A stretch of 64,000 nt of DNA from Antitrichia curtipendula. Lineage: Eukaryota; Streptophyta; Bryopsida; Hypnales; Leucodontaceae. Below, piece by piece: positions 48,601 through 59,796 of the stretch (position 1 is the first letter of the stretch; every line of letters starts with the position of its first letter). A model generated the notes under the pieces. The model saw only the letters and a program-made list of their open reading frames with translations, searched no databases and was not told where the DNA came from. Where the stretch lies: positions 1,488,001-1,552,000 of the forward strand of contig OX579642.1 of assembly GCA_951230915.1 (NCBI GenBank), in the 5' to 3' direction. Both the position numbers and the translations under genes were made by a program.

Positions 48601-51600
48601 AAAAATAGACCAAAAAAATTATGAACTAAGAAATTAACCAAACAAAACATCTAAGAAATAAAACCAAACAAATTACTATTTCTGAAATTAACCAAATAAA
48701 TCACTCCACATCTAAGAACGACCATGCATCGCAAGACTGCATTTGAATCATTCCACAGCAAGTCCAAATTTGTGAATTATTGACTTTGGGCAATTCTAAT
48801 AACCTGCCTGATCGTGCTTTTAGACTGCTCCTTCGAGGTTCTATATACAAACTACAAAATCTAATTTGACGTGCTTACTGACTCCAAATTGTGCTAATAG
48901 ACAAATAAGCATATAGACTCTATGATTAACATCCTCGGGTATTCCATAAGCAATGCTTGATCCTTAGTTTGCAAGACTGCTGCAAACATTCAATTGCAAG
49001 TTCTTTCAAAAAAAATGAAAAATAGGAAGAGAAATCAGGGGGTACATTGGGGCACCTTGAAAACCCACGTCGGATCCGAAGGGAGTTTTTGGTGCACCTC
49101 AAGGTACCCCCCAATTTCTCATTTTTTTACGGCATGCACGCAATAGATTACAACTATTTCTTACAAGCTGAACGAAAGCATAGATAAAAAGAACTTTCTA
49201 CCGAACCAAGTCACAAATGGATCATTCGATCCCAAATCAAGTTGATCCTTGATCAAACTAAAAAAGTGGTCAAAAATCTGATCAACTGATAGCCGCATGT
49301 TCTGGTATCAAATTGGAGACGGAGTACCTCAGCTATCATGGCAACGATATTATATTGTATATTTTACGTTAAGGCCAGATTGAGACATAAATGTTGGTAC
49401 CTGTTCAAAGTCTAAATGAGAATTCGATAGGTACATCCAAGCTACAGTAAAGAGCAACAAATTTTCGAACAAACTGATGTATTGATCTGATCTCAGATGA
49501 ACTGAATCATTCCCTGCAAAGTGATGAAAGAAGCTGGGAAATCGCTCCAACACCTAAATTGGCCATGCACCGCAAGAACTTAATTTAATCCCTCCACCGC
49601 AAGACTGGATTTCTATTACTCACAACCGGATTCAAGCTGGGTACAACCGGATTCAAGCTGGGCACGACCGGATTCAACCTGGGTTCTTGACACTAATTCT
49701 CAACCTGGAATCAGATGAACGAAAATCATGCTCATAAATTCCTTCAATCTAGAATCTAAATCAACGTGCTTACAAAATGGATCAACTTGGAATGACTGGT
49801 TACAGAATGAATGCTTACAGAATGGATCGACGTGCTTATAAAATGAATCGACGTGGAATCTAGAATTTGAATCACAGAACCTAGAATCTTAATCGACATG
49901 CTGCCAAAATGCAAGTGTGGCTAGGGTGCTTCGGCATGCAAGCTGAGTAATCGAATCACAATTGAACCGTAAATGTCCATGCAGAAACCTACACCTGGCT
50001 CCGAATCTCAGTAAGACTGTCCTTGCAGTTGGGGAGGTGAAACAAAAGTATTCTTCTTGATCTCTCGTTTGCACAAGCAAGCTGTCGGACTCTCGGATCT
50101 ACATCCTCAGACTGCTGCAAACTCTAGGTTCCAAAAACGTTGAAAAAATATAAAAAAAGGGTGAATGCAGGGGTACATCGAGTCTCCAAGGAAACCCACG
50201 TCGGATCCGATGGGAGTTTCCCGACCCCCGCAAGGTACCCTCGGATTTCTAGTTTTTTTTTAACTGCTCTGCTTTCAAGACACGATCCGCTCGATGCATG
50301 GACGGATGGCCGCTGTATACGTTGGATCCGAGCTCAAATCTTGGAAACGTCATCCTCGAATGAAAAAATAGAAATGGGAATTCGGGGGGACCACGAGCAC
50401 CCCTGCAAGAACAGGTCGGAGCCGACGGGCATTTCTGGCTTGCCTCGTGGTACCCCTAGATTTTGTGTCTTTTTCTTGTTTCAAATCTAGATCAAGTTGA
50501 GTGAAACAAATTTGGTACACAACTAAGGCATGAGATTGAAAAAAGAAACCTGTTGAGAGTTCACATCCTCATTGGGCCTTCCTCCTGCTCCCGCAACCGC
50601 TCTAGCTCTACTTCGAGTACTTCGATCCATCTGCATGAAGGTACAAGAAGATTTAAAAGAGTAGTGTCAAAATCTCACGTTGCAGTAGACTGACACTACA
50701 AAAACTAATGCAACAACTCGCACGATGCACAGTACCAGGATCCGCAAACACCCAAGATGGCGCAAACTGAACAGCAAGATTCTCAAAAATCAACTTCGGG
50801 GAAGATCTAAGTTGTGTACAACAAGCGAAGCTTAAGAAAAGGACACCATCTGGATTCCCGGGAGGAGTAAAGGAAGAACAAGAAACCATGCATACACGCA
50901 CTCTACAACGGTTGTTGTGATTATGAAGGGTCGCCACGACTACAGTCTCTAGAACAAGATTGCTCGTTGAGGTTTGCAAGAAAATGAAAGAACGGAAGGA
51001 TGCAAGGTGGACTCATGGTTCAGGTACCGCGGTTACAAGCTCATCCTGATCCAGAACTTGGATTGGCCTGTACGGGCTCTTCCTCAGATTTCCTATCTCG
51101 TAAAGTGAGTTCGGCGCGCTGTCTGCTTGGCTTCCCTCGGCCAACAGGAGAAAGTCAAAAATTGATTCCGAATTTCCCAAATGAACCTCTTAGGTACATC
51201 CAATGGTGCATGTACGTGTGGATATGGAATTTCAAAAATCTCACTTAGCAATGATGAAGTTTGTATATGCATGGATCTTACGCAGAAATTCACAAGAATT
51301 CTCGTACATTTGTCAAGCAATTTTTAATTTTGCAACCAGATCGACATCAAAGATTTAGCTCTCGAATTTATGGCTCCCAAAAGTGGTTCAACCTCAAGCA
51401 GTTCCTATATTTTCCAAGTTATTTTTCAATCGCCTATAGAACAAGATCCAAAATTTCCAGGAATTCCAGCCATTCGATCAAACGTGCGATCCGGATTGAA
51501 GGGCAGTCCAATTTTCCTCAACTTCACAAACTAATTTTAGGTATTAAACCAGTCATTCATGTTTCTGAAAATTCTTGTTGCACCACTCACTTGAATTTTG

Positions 51601-52850
51601 GGGAGGTGAAACATCTATCAATATTTTTTAGTAAATTAATTTTTTTAGACAAGAAGAATTTCCAATCTAACTCAACTCGTGTCATATTTTTTGGAGGTTA
51701 TTTGAATTTGTTATAAAATTTTGAAGTTGATAGGGCACCATTTTAGAACCCGTTCCATTTGAGAACCTTCTACTCATTTTAGATCTCATCAGCATGATTT
51801 TAATAATTCATTATTTTGAGGGGATAATCCAAAGACAAATGATCTAAACGTTCACCAAATAATAAATACAAATATACAAATATTCAACCTTACAAGGAGT
51901 ACGTGATGACATTGGAATACTGCATCTCATGCATTGCACTATTCCAATATTGAGCCATTAGTTAGGATTACCTAATCATGCATTTCATCGCAGTATAAAG
52001 TCAAAATTGTAAATTGACCTTTCTTCAATATTGATTAAATTGATATTGCCAAATTCATTTCATTACAAGTATTTCTCATACTCTATTGCAAATTCATTAG
52101 TAAGTCCTCAGTTAAGGTTTATGGCTCTCCACAATAACAATGACAAGCTCACTCTCTTTGGACTCTTAGTGTTCTGGTACCCACTTGAGAACTTGCACTT
52201 AAACTGAACCTAATGACTATAATCCTTCTTAGCAAAATTTGTTTGTCAAGAATTCATCGAACATAACCTTCAACATGAAGATGGACTCTTGGATGTATAC
52301 CAACATTTCATACAAAACTCCTACTGCCTTCCTTAGCCTTCATCCTAGTCTTGCCTCTCCTAACTGCCTTTCTGAGCCTTGATCCTAGTCCTGCCTCCCT
52401 TATCTACCAACCTTTCTTACTTCTTAGCAATGAACACAGTCCAGCCAAGAATTGACTTCGTAAACTCGACAAATTCAAAGTACTCGGAACTGCAAATTGA
52501 AAAAGTATCTATTTTTCAAAGAATTCAAACTACAAACTTACATTCGATGGCTGTAGGGACATTGAAACTTCTTCTTCCGCTTGTAATGCTTTCGGGTTCT
52601 GGTCTTGCTCTCCTTCTCGCCGGTGGACATCACCAACTTCGTGCTGCTCTCCATCTCCTCCCTCAGAGGACTGAGACTTCTGTGACTGACTATTGTCACC
52701 TAAAACTCTCTTGTTTCCTGTCTTCTTGGAGCGTACCATTCTTGTTCTCTGTAAAGACTTATGAGAAGAGAAATACAACGGCCTACGTTTTCTACGACCT
52801 TTTTTGTGCTCCTGAATGTCTAATGATTCACTCAAACTGTCCAAGCGCAT
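42653..52850 (-). CDS. ParB-like domain and DNA-methylase fold fusion, 13 exons
   Basis: Model: complement(join(42653..42923, 43009..43222, 43314..43587, 43682..44032, 44401..45112, 45322..45557, 45689..45904, 45986..46216, 46280..46472, 46596..47284, 47520..47945, 50550..50630, 52542..52850)). Every junction is GT-AG and phases agree, giving 1400 codons with no stop. Exons 1-3 are basic then acidic and serine-rich, with NLS-like GRRKRR and GKRLKL. A ParB/sulfiredoxin-like domain spans about residues 360-540, with DGNHRRVA at 457. A lysine- and glutamate-rich coiled coil lies near 880-945. The C-terminal N4/N6 methylase fold has motif IV as DCPE (1056) and, later, GDIIMDCSASTG (1229) followed by GRNILALEG, the order of beta-class enzymes. 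KPKRRK lies near the end. ParB-methylase fusions are known from phages and mobile elements of bacteria. The weakest junction is the exon 3 donor (GTCGTAATC); exons 1-3 could be a separate gene. Confidence 0.72.
48332..48410. repeat. GGATCC hairpin copy 2
   Basis: Core CGTCGGATCCGACG at 48364-48377 with long arms: CCTTGAGTGCATG on the left and CATGCACTCAAAGG on the right. It lies in the second intron of the ParB-methylase gene. Confidence 0.8.
49031..49120. repeat. GGATCC hairpin copy 3
   Basis: Core CGTCGGATCCGA at 49068-49079. Arms GGGGGTAC and GGGGCACCTTGAAAACCC pair with GGGAGTTTTTGGTGCACC and GTACCCCCC. Same intron. Confidence 0.8.
50165..50255. repeat. GGATCC hairpin copy 4
   Basis: Core CGTCGGATCCGATGGG at 50199-50214. 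The arms GGGTACATCG and GGAAACCC pair loosely with GGGAGTTTCCC and AAGGTACCC. Same intron. Confidence 0.75.
50372..50462. repeat. GGATCC-type hairpin copy 5 (GGAGCC variant)
   Basis: Core GGTCGGAGCCGACGGG at 50414-50429, one base from the others at the centre. Arms GGGGGACCACGAG and CTCGTGGTACCCC. Same intron, 88 bp from exon 2. Confidence 0.75.
50631..52541. other. First intron of ParB-methylase gene
   Basis: 1911 bp, GTAAGT donor after the AAT codon at 52542 and an acceptor ending TGCAG before 50630. It holds short chance frames, including a 151-codon plus-strand frame at 51261 of low complexity, and nothing recognisable. Confidence 0.55.
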
Positions 52851-52948
52851 GACCTAATAGAAAAGCTACAACATTGAACCCAAGGACCACCGTCGCCCAC
52901 AATACAAGGGAGGTTGTGAAATGAGAGCTCCCCACCTCAATGGCTTCC

Positions 52949-52954
52949 TTTATA
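52949..52954 (-). promoter_or_regulatory. TATA box of ParB-methylase gene
   Basis: Minus-strand TATAAA in the context TGTATAAAGG, about 100 bp upstream of the ATG at 52850, placing the transcript start near 52920. The divergent MULE transposase begins 0.8 kb away at 53665. Confidence 0.6.
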
Positions 52955-53664
52955 CATCACCCAAACCGCTCCATCTCAAATGCATTGGTGTCTCATAAGT
53001 TCTGAATTCGGCGCCGGCATTTATTTGCACTTCAAGCTCACACTGCCCAAGGTACTCTATGCCGCCAATGTCAAATTCCTTAGATTTTGGTATACATCGA
53101 AGTTTGAACGAGCCGTTTTTGGGGGGGCCGCAATGCAAATAAAAAATTATGCCTAAGGATTCTTCACACATTCAATTACAAAGCTTTGCTAAATTAATTT
53201 GAGTAGGTAATTCCCTTACTACCCTTATTCTTTTATTTTAAAAAATGATAGTCCTAGCACTGACAATGTCCTATTTGCAAACGTGTGGGATACTAATAGA
53301 AGTGAAAGAGGCAAGGTAATTTATTTTCTAGAATGGACCAAAACCCTTGGAAGAATGACGGCACTAGCACTGTCCTCTTTATATTATAAAAAGTATAGGG
53401 GTGCCATTGCACTCATTATTTTTTTTCCAAATATGACGGCAAGCCAAAAATTATATTGTAGCCTAATCCCCTATACACCTAGACCCATATGCGCCGACGT
53501 TTTTGATTTGTAAATAAACAATTTGAAATTCACTGAGTCCATGTTTGATCATTTATTATTCATCAACGGACCTTAGACATCCTAATATGAGTCCTACATT
53601 TGATCCTCAACTACAAAGAGTTCTTTGTATGTTTGTATCTTTCTAATTTTGTTTTGAGAGCAAC
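52955..53664. promoter_or_regulatory. Divergent intergenic region of the MULE
   Basis: It separates the leftward ParB-methylase gene and the rightward transposase and must hold both promoters. A 73-codon minus frame (52950-53171) overlaps it and is not assigned. Confidence 0.4.
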
Positions 53665-55827
53665 ATGGCAAGCATTCGGGTAGATGGTCACGAAGTACCT
53701 CTTGTGTTTCCACTTGACGTAGACGGTTGGGCGACTGTTTCCAGCCACTTGCTCCATGCTCGATTTAAATTTGCACAGTCTTCTATCTATGTTGAGGAAG
53801 AGCGTTGTTCTGCTTCCGGTGAATTACTTCAGTCAATACCAGTTCCAAAATCTCTCTCCGATGAAGGTCACTGTTGGTATCTAGGTCTTGGAAACTATAG
53901 AGCTTACGGTCTTCCTCTTTCTATGCTAGCTTTGACCACTGAGATAGCAAGTCATGAGTCCAATAATTCTACAGTGAATAGACCTTGTGTACCTGAAGCC
54001 ACCAACCCGACTACACCTACAGGATGTTTTCCAGTGTTTGGACAAAAACCAGAAATTTTGTCGCAAGCAAAGACACAGATATTAGGGACTATTGTAGAAC
54101 TCTCTACTGATTCAGAAGGCGAGTCCCCTTCCTTGCCCCTTTCACCTAACTCTTCCGTAGTCAAAATTGAGTCTACTGACACTAGACTAGGACAATCACT
54201 ATATAATACATCTACTAGTCCTTATGAGCAACCTATCTTTTCACAACAAGATTTAGGTCTGAGTCCAACCACTTCAACAAGTATAATGATATGCTTGAAG
54301 GGTCTTTCTGGTCTTCACCGTTCCCGAAACGAACTTTCTACATTAAACATGAGCGGTGTAACGCACCACCAAGTGGAGTATTTGCCACCTACTTATGACG
54401 GAGACATCATCTTCGAATTACCGCCATGTCGAGCCTCTTCTTCTTCATCTGCAGCAAAGAACTTGGAGGGAATGGAAAAGCACCACGATGGACATGCGTG
54501 GTGCAAGCTAGTGACAAAAAACATCCACAACTCTGATAATCTTAAGTTTCGTAAGTCGTTCTGTGCTGGCCACCTTGTTTGTGAAAATGCTACCTGCGAG
54601 TACTTGTCTAGGACTTCTAGGCGAAATGAAACAGAATGGATAGGGTTTACAGTATTCCCTTTTATCGTAGGAGTTGTGCCACCACAAACTTGCAAACTTC
54701 TCTGCAAAGTCTGCAAAACAATACCTACCTGCCTTAGGTCTTGTGATGCAAGAATGTACTACTGCTATACTGATAACCCTAATATGACTAGAGCAGCAAT
54801 TCACCTAGGAAATCACTCCCATCCAATAGCAAAAGGCGTGTATAGAGATTCCGCAAAAGAGATTACTAAACTCATAGCAGAACAAGTGGCTAAAACCCCA
54901 TCGGCCACGAACTCTGCCATAGCCCTATCTGCTAGCAAAGACTTCCTTACGAACCACCTTTTTCACCATGGAGAAGGAGAGAAGAAGATCTTAAAGGGAG
55001 ATGAAATGGAAGAAGTCATGGAGCGCTTTCAATCGCTAAGTAGTCCTAGTATACGGAATATTATCTCTTCTTTCCGCTCCAACAATCAAGGAGGGATCAT
55101 TGACAACATTATGGCCATGAAGAAGGAATCAAAGTTCGAGTTCATACATGACAGTGTCTTCCCAGGCCAAGGCAAAGAAAAAGTCTATCTCTTTAAGATG
55201 CTCACGGAGGGGCTTGGAAGTGGAGTGAACTTGGTAAAGCGGATGCAACCACAAGGTGATCTAGAGAATGCGTGGATGATATTCGACCACGTGAAGCGCG
55301 TGAAGGACTGGACCACCATGGCATGCCACGTGTATGACTCGCAGTACAAGAAGGTTATGACCATTGCAATTTGTGACATGCAATCAAAAGATACGGAGAT
55401 TCAAGTACAATTTTGGAGGTCCTTGAATGCTGTGATGGAGAAACATGGAGTATCCAATCCAAATTTTAAGGGATTCATGGCGGATAGTGCAATGGCCAAT
55501 TGGAATGCAATTCGCATTGTATATGGTAGTGGTTCTGCAGATGATGTCATGACAAATTGGGAGAGGTCATGTTTATTGCATTGGAGTAATTCTCTTATGA
55601 AGCACACCCAGAAACACATCAAGCCAGCATTACAACAACAACACATTGCATTATGCAAGTAATATAAAGAATCCAAGACTTTGGATGAAGCGGAGGTTCG
55701 CTATCTTGCAATCCGATCATGGTGGCTACCATCTGGAGCAACAACCGAGGACGCACTTCATCATTTGGAGCATTGGCTAGCATTTTGGCATTTTCGTTAT
55801 TTACAATGGGGAGGTTTCATGACAATG

Positions 55828-56515
55828 GTATGTTAATCTTATTTGGTGTGCACTTTTTTTTCTATTTTCAGTGAAGTAGGCATCTATAAATTTGAACTAT
55901 ATCCATGAAGATTATTTTGGAATTACTACTTATTCTTTTCAGTTAAATGTTTTGATAGAGATTTTTTTTAACGTTGTACGTGAAGTGTATAAATTTCAGA
56001 AGATTTTGAATAAAAATATTTGTTCCAATAAAGTATGCATCCGTCGGATCCGACGGATCTAAATGTAATATGATTGTTATAAAAAAAAATGTAATATGAT
56101 TTTAAACACTCACATCCTAGAAGCTTGCATTTCGGAAATTGTTGAGAACCCTAAAGCTTCAAATTTCAATGAAAGAGTTCTGATTTTGCATAGTGGATTT
56201 TTTTTTAAAACTGTTAAACCCGACGAATTCAATCGCCTTGTATTTGTTGAAATAGAATTTGAGTATTAGGGTCTACTGTAGAAATTTTTCCATGTATGGA
56301 TGATTGTACTATGTTTTCAACTTCTTGTTTTTATTTTGTAGTAGTTGAAAAAAACAAATTTTAATGAAGTCTTTCTTTATTTTCTTTCAATAGTACATTT
56401 GTAGAGTTGATAGAATATTTTCATTCTTGCCAATTTATAAAGCGATTACAAATATAAATGGCATGGTATATTTTGAGATTTATCTTAATTGCATCTGGTG
56501 ATGGTTGCATTTTAG
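55828..56515 (+). other. Intron of MULE transposase gene
   Basis: Donor GTATGT after ATG at 55827 and acceptor TTTTAG before GGGCTT at 56516. It contains palindrome copy 6. Confidence 0.75.
56039..56058. repeat. GGATCC palindrome copy 6
   Basis: A perfect 20-bp palindrome with core CCGTCGGATCCGACGG, without long arms, inside the transposase intron. Confidence 0.85.
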
Positions 56516-57904
56516 GGGCTTACTTTACAAGAGATGGCAGACATGCCTTCTTGCAATTTGTCCAAAACTGTACATAACAAGTGGCTTCAAATGTCGGGGA
56601 AGAAAGGAAACAGTTTATTCGACGCCACTTGTGATGACAGTATTCGGGCTTGGATGCAAATGACAAACTACCGAGCTTACCTTAGAGGGCATACATCTGG
56701 GTCAGGACCATCTAAGAGTGAGTTGAAGTTGAGAGTAGCTAGGCGCACTGGGTGTCCCAAAAAAATAGCAGAGGCATTGAATTTATTGCCGGAAGGTCAT
56801 GGCGTGGGATCTCGAGTACCACATCTAGAAGGAGAAGAAATATTTGGGAGCACAAAGAGGAGCCTCGATGTTCCTATTGGTGATGCAGGAGATTCACATA
56901 GACCAGACAAAGTAAACTTCTCGCAACCTCGAGTCAAAACCAGGTCTACAAAGGTGGTAGAGGAATCAATGCAAGGCACCTTAAATTGTAGTGAAGTCAA
57001 TAATTCAAAGTACGTGACAGTAGCATGCGAAAGTGACTGCGACACATCCAAGTGGCACATTGCTAGAATCAGCCACAAGTCAAATGCAAAATGTTGGGCT
57101 CAGCAGCAAACATCAAACATCAAGTGTACCTCAAGAATTGCGAAGGGTGGAAAGGGAACCCCTGCTCCTACATATCGTGGTAGGAAAGAAGAGTATGGAA
57201 CTAAGCGCCCAGTGGTGGTGGATTTTTGGTTTTGCTGGGATGATATTGAACGCTGTGTGAAAGGTACAAAACGAAAGTGGATCATTGATAGGCCTGAGGT
57301 ACCTGAAGTTTGGCCAATATTGGCAGGGACAAATTTGAGTCGCGAAGAAACTTTACTATTACAGCATGCTGGTTTTTGTCTTCAAGAACGGCCTACCTTG
57401 TCGCCTAAGGACCTTTTTGCCATGTCAAAAAATTTTGAGCCGGTCTTTTTCACCCAACCATGTCCACCAAATCCAGATGCACATCCAACCGTGAGGAACA
57501 ACCGAACGATTAAAAGACTTGCAAATCCTCCAACTGTTGAGCATCGAAATAAGTGGGAGAGTGCTCGAAATATTAAAGGGAAAATTCTAGGAGTGACCCT
57601 TGTCCCTCTTCCTGCACTTGGTGCAATTGTGGTACTGCAGACCGGAGTAGAGCCCAAGCAAAATGTGTATCGAGTTACTGTGGGTACATTCCCTTCATGC
57701 ATATGTCCTGATTTTGTCAATATGGTGGTATCTGCTATTGGAGGCCGAGCACAATACGTCAATTGTAAGCACTTATACTATTTGTATAGGTACTTTTGCA
57801 AAATGGACATTCATGATGACAAGTTCATTCATGCACCAAGTTATAGCTTTAATGAGTTGAAGCTACTTCTAGTTCGAGCTGGGATCATTTTCATTGCAAA
57901 ATAG

Positions 57905-58375
57905 GAGTAATTTCTTGGAGGGTAGTATTTTCATGTTTGAACCCTGAACATGTGCTACAGGTGAAATTATGATGTCATAGTCCTCATTTATAAAAACTGA
58001 CTGTTTTGGAAGTACATCCAATATTTTCTACCATTTTTTGGGTCTACTTTTCATCTTCTCTGAGTCACACATTTCTATTCCACCCAATTTTCGGTGGAAT
58101 AATTTCTAGTGAAATTACATGAATCTTTGATATTTATAGAGACAAGATGTTCTTTCAGAAGGTCTTTACTGCAAATCACCGTAATCTGAAATGCATACCC
58201 AAGAGTTTTATTTGCCTCCAAAAAACCACCCTTCACCTTCACCCACGGTTATAGGAGCCGCGGTTATAGGTACCAATGTGAATTGTAAATCGTGAATTTT
58301 TGTTAAATTTTTGGACAGATTCTTTACTCTTAAAAAATCTGAGCCTAAATTTTCCAAGAAAAGGCTATTTCAAGC
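57905..58375. other. MULE right subterminal region
   Basis: 3' flank of the transposase gene, with the inverted subterminal motif at 58241-58259 and a second CGGTTATAGGTACC at 58262. Confidence 0.55.
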
Positions 58376-58445
58376 TCACCGCTCGCAAGTTATATGCTCA
58401 CAGCTCACAAGCTCACCGCTCCAAGCTCGGACCCTAGCGTCGTTG
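58376..58445 (-). repeat. MULE right terminal inverted repeat
   Basis: Inverted counterpart of 41989-42052 with the words CTCACA, GCTCACC, CTCCA, GCTCG and CTAGC in order, ending just before the target duplication. Confidence 0.65.
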
Positions 58446-58455
58446 CTTTTGATTT
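58446..58455. repeat. Right target-site duplication of MULE
   Basis: CTTTTGATTT, identical to 41979-41988. Confidence 0.75.
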
Positions 58456-59600
58456 GATGATTCAAATTATAAACAGGTTTTTGGAGCTAAAACTCAACTA
58501 AAATTTCCACATTTTTTAGTTGAAATATTTTTGAAAAAAATTGAATCACTATACTTAAATGAGATTTGAAGTTATGATAAGTTTGCAAATCCTGCATTTT
58601 TACATATCCCTCATTTTTATTACCTCTAAGTACATTAGCCAATTTGTTCAAGTAAAAGTGTTAAATTGACACATGGTTTTGAATCAAATATGGATGTTAC
58701 AACCAACAAAGCTATTATACACTATACAAGGCAATGTTAAAAGTGCATTATATATTTATTCATTGCCTACCATTTCAAATGATATAAATGTGTTGGCTCC
58801 TTTATTCACTACTCACTTCAAATCACATTGAAAACTACATTTAACAACATTGTTTACATCATGAATTTGAACTAGTGAAATTGCATAGTTTTCAAAGTAA
58901 ATAGTAATCAACTCCCTAGGGGCAACACAATTTATACAAGAAAAAATAGATAATTTATTGGAATTCTTTCATTAACTCTGAAAGGATGACACCTATCACT
59001 AAGATACTTGCCAAAATTGATTCAATTTTGGACTAATTGGTGCGTTCTTTAGGTATAGTACTTTTTATCCTTACAAGGTTAAAAACAAGACGTTCAAAAT
59101 TATCCCCCTTAACACCTCAATCATTTTTCAAAATTTGGCACATTTTTGCTTATATCTTTGAATAGAAATATCATTTAGTACAATTTCATAAAATTGGTCA
59201 TCAAAGAAGGTTGTCTTTTCAAGATTCAAGTTTTGCATTGGACGAATGAGAAGTTAGTTGGATGAAACAATGCTTGCAAGCCCTTTACTCATCGTCCAAA
59301 AAGAAAAAATTATTGGTGTTTTCATGACTATATCTTATGCATATTTTTCACAAATCAATAGAAACCACAATTTTGACCAATCAAAAAAAATTCAAATGCT
59401 AAAGGTAGAAATTATATTTTTAAAGAACTTTTGAAGTTATATCTTCAAAATTCATTTGAAAATAATGTAAAAATATTTTTATAGTTTTGACTATACGGAT
59501 ACTTTCTACTTTTTATGCTTCACATTATCTTCTTCAATTCAAACTTCAAAAAAGTGTGTTATAATATGTTATAACACACTTTATATTTTGTCCCTACTCC
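58456..59600. other. AT-rich intergenic DNA
   Basis: No gene is seen. The stretch ends with TTGTCCCTACTCCTTGGGCT at about 59588, which resembles 17536 (TTGTCCCTTACTCCTTGAAC), so a scattered repeat ends just before the host gene. Confidence 0.45.
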
Positions 59601-59796
59601 TTGGGCTTTTAGGGGTTAATGGTAGGAACCGCACCTCAGGGTATGTCCCGGTTTATACCGGGTTATGAAGCAAAATACATGAAGGGTATCAGGAGCTTCG
59701 ACCTTGCTTGCGGTCGTCTCCTTCGGCAGGCTATTTGCAGTGGGGTTTGTGATCCTTTTTCGCAACGTCGCGGAACTGGTGATCGCCATAGCCACA
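59601..59796 (+). promoter_or_regulatory. 5' leader or promoter of LOLITA-like gene
   Basis: A GC-richer segment upstream of the ATG. It contains a hairpin CCCGGTTTATACCGGG (59647-59662) and an out-of-frame upstream ATG at 59619 whose frame overlaps the gene start. An in-frame ATG at 59704 would add 31 hydrophobic residues; the family starts at the later ATG. Confidence 0.45.

Larger units (their letters stand above)
53665..57904 (+). pseudogene. MULE transposase, two exons, one in-frame TAA
   Basis: Exons 53665-55827 and 56516-57904 join in phase 0 around a 688-bp GT-AG intron, giving 1183 codons with one internal stop, TAA at 55660-55662 (codon 666, AAG-TAA-TAT, one C-to-T change from CAA). 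A cysteine-rich finger, residues about 293-395, ends in IHLGNHSHP like WRKY-GCM1/FLYWCH fingers of MULEs. The DDE core includes FDHV (about 541), FMADSAMANW (about 608) and the C-x2-H signature CLLHW (about 635). The third acidic residue lies after the stop. A SWIM zinc finger (CICPDF then NCKHLYYLY) is near residues 1115-1140. Start ATG 53665 opens the only long frame. It would cut and join the element ends. With one stop it is probably recently inactivated, or supplied in trans. Confidence 0.78.
41989..58445. mobile_element. Giant Mutator-like element with ParB-methylase cargo
   Basis: A 16.5-kb element with imperfect terminal inverted repeats and a perfect 9-10-bp target duplication. Inside the ends, GGCTACCTATAACCGTGGGT (42078-42097) is repeated inverted at 58241-58259 with one gap. 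It contains a rightward MULE transposase (53665-57904) and a leftward 13-exon gene (42653-52850) encoding a ParB-like domain joined to a DNA-methylase fold. Six GGATCC-type palindromes lie within it and none was noticed elsewhere in the window. MULEs that capture host gene fragments are well known; an intact multi-exon gene of prokaryotic or viral-type domains is not that. Confidence 0.8.

Noticed and set aside
50140..50490. 116-codon plus frame
   Set aside because: Runs through two GGATCC hairpins in an intron; the frame is a by-product of GC-rich palindromes.
51261..51716. 151-codon plus-strand frame inside the first intron of the ParB-methylase gene
   Set aside because: Low-complexity S/F/K/I-rich translation with no motif, no homologous feel, and antisense within a well-supported intron.
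52950..53171. 73-codon minus frame in the divergent region
   Set aside because: Overlaps the TATA box of the ParB-methylase gene and has no splice link or recognisable domain; some phrases look protein-like but cannot be assigned.
59704..59796. In-frame upstream start of the LOLITA-like gene
   Set aside because: Would add 31 hydrophobic residues not found in the family; the conserved start is at 59797.
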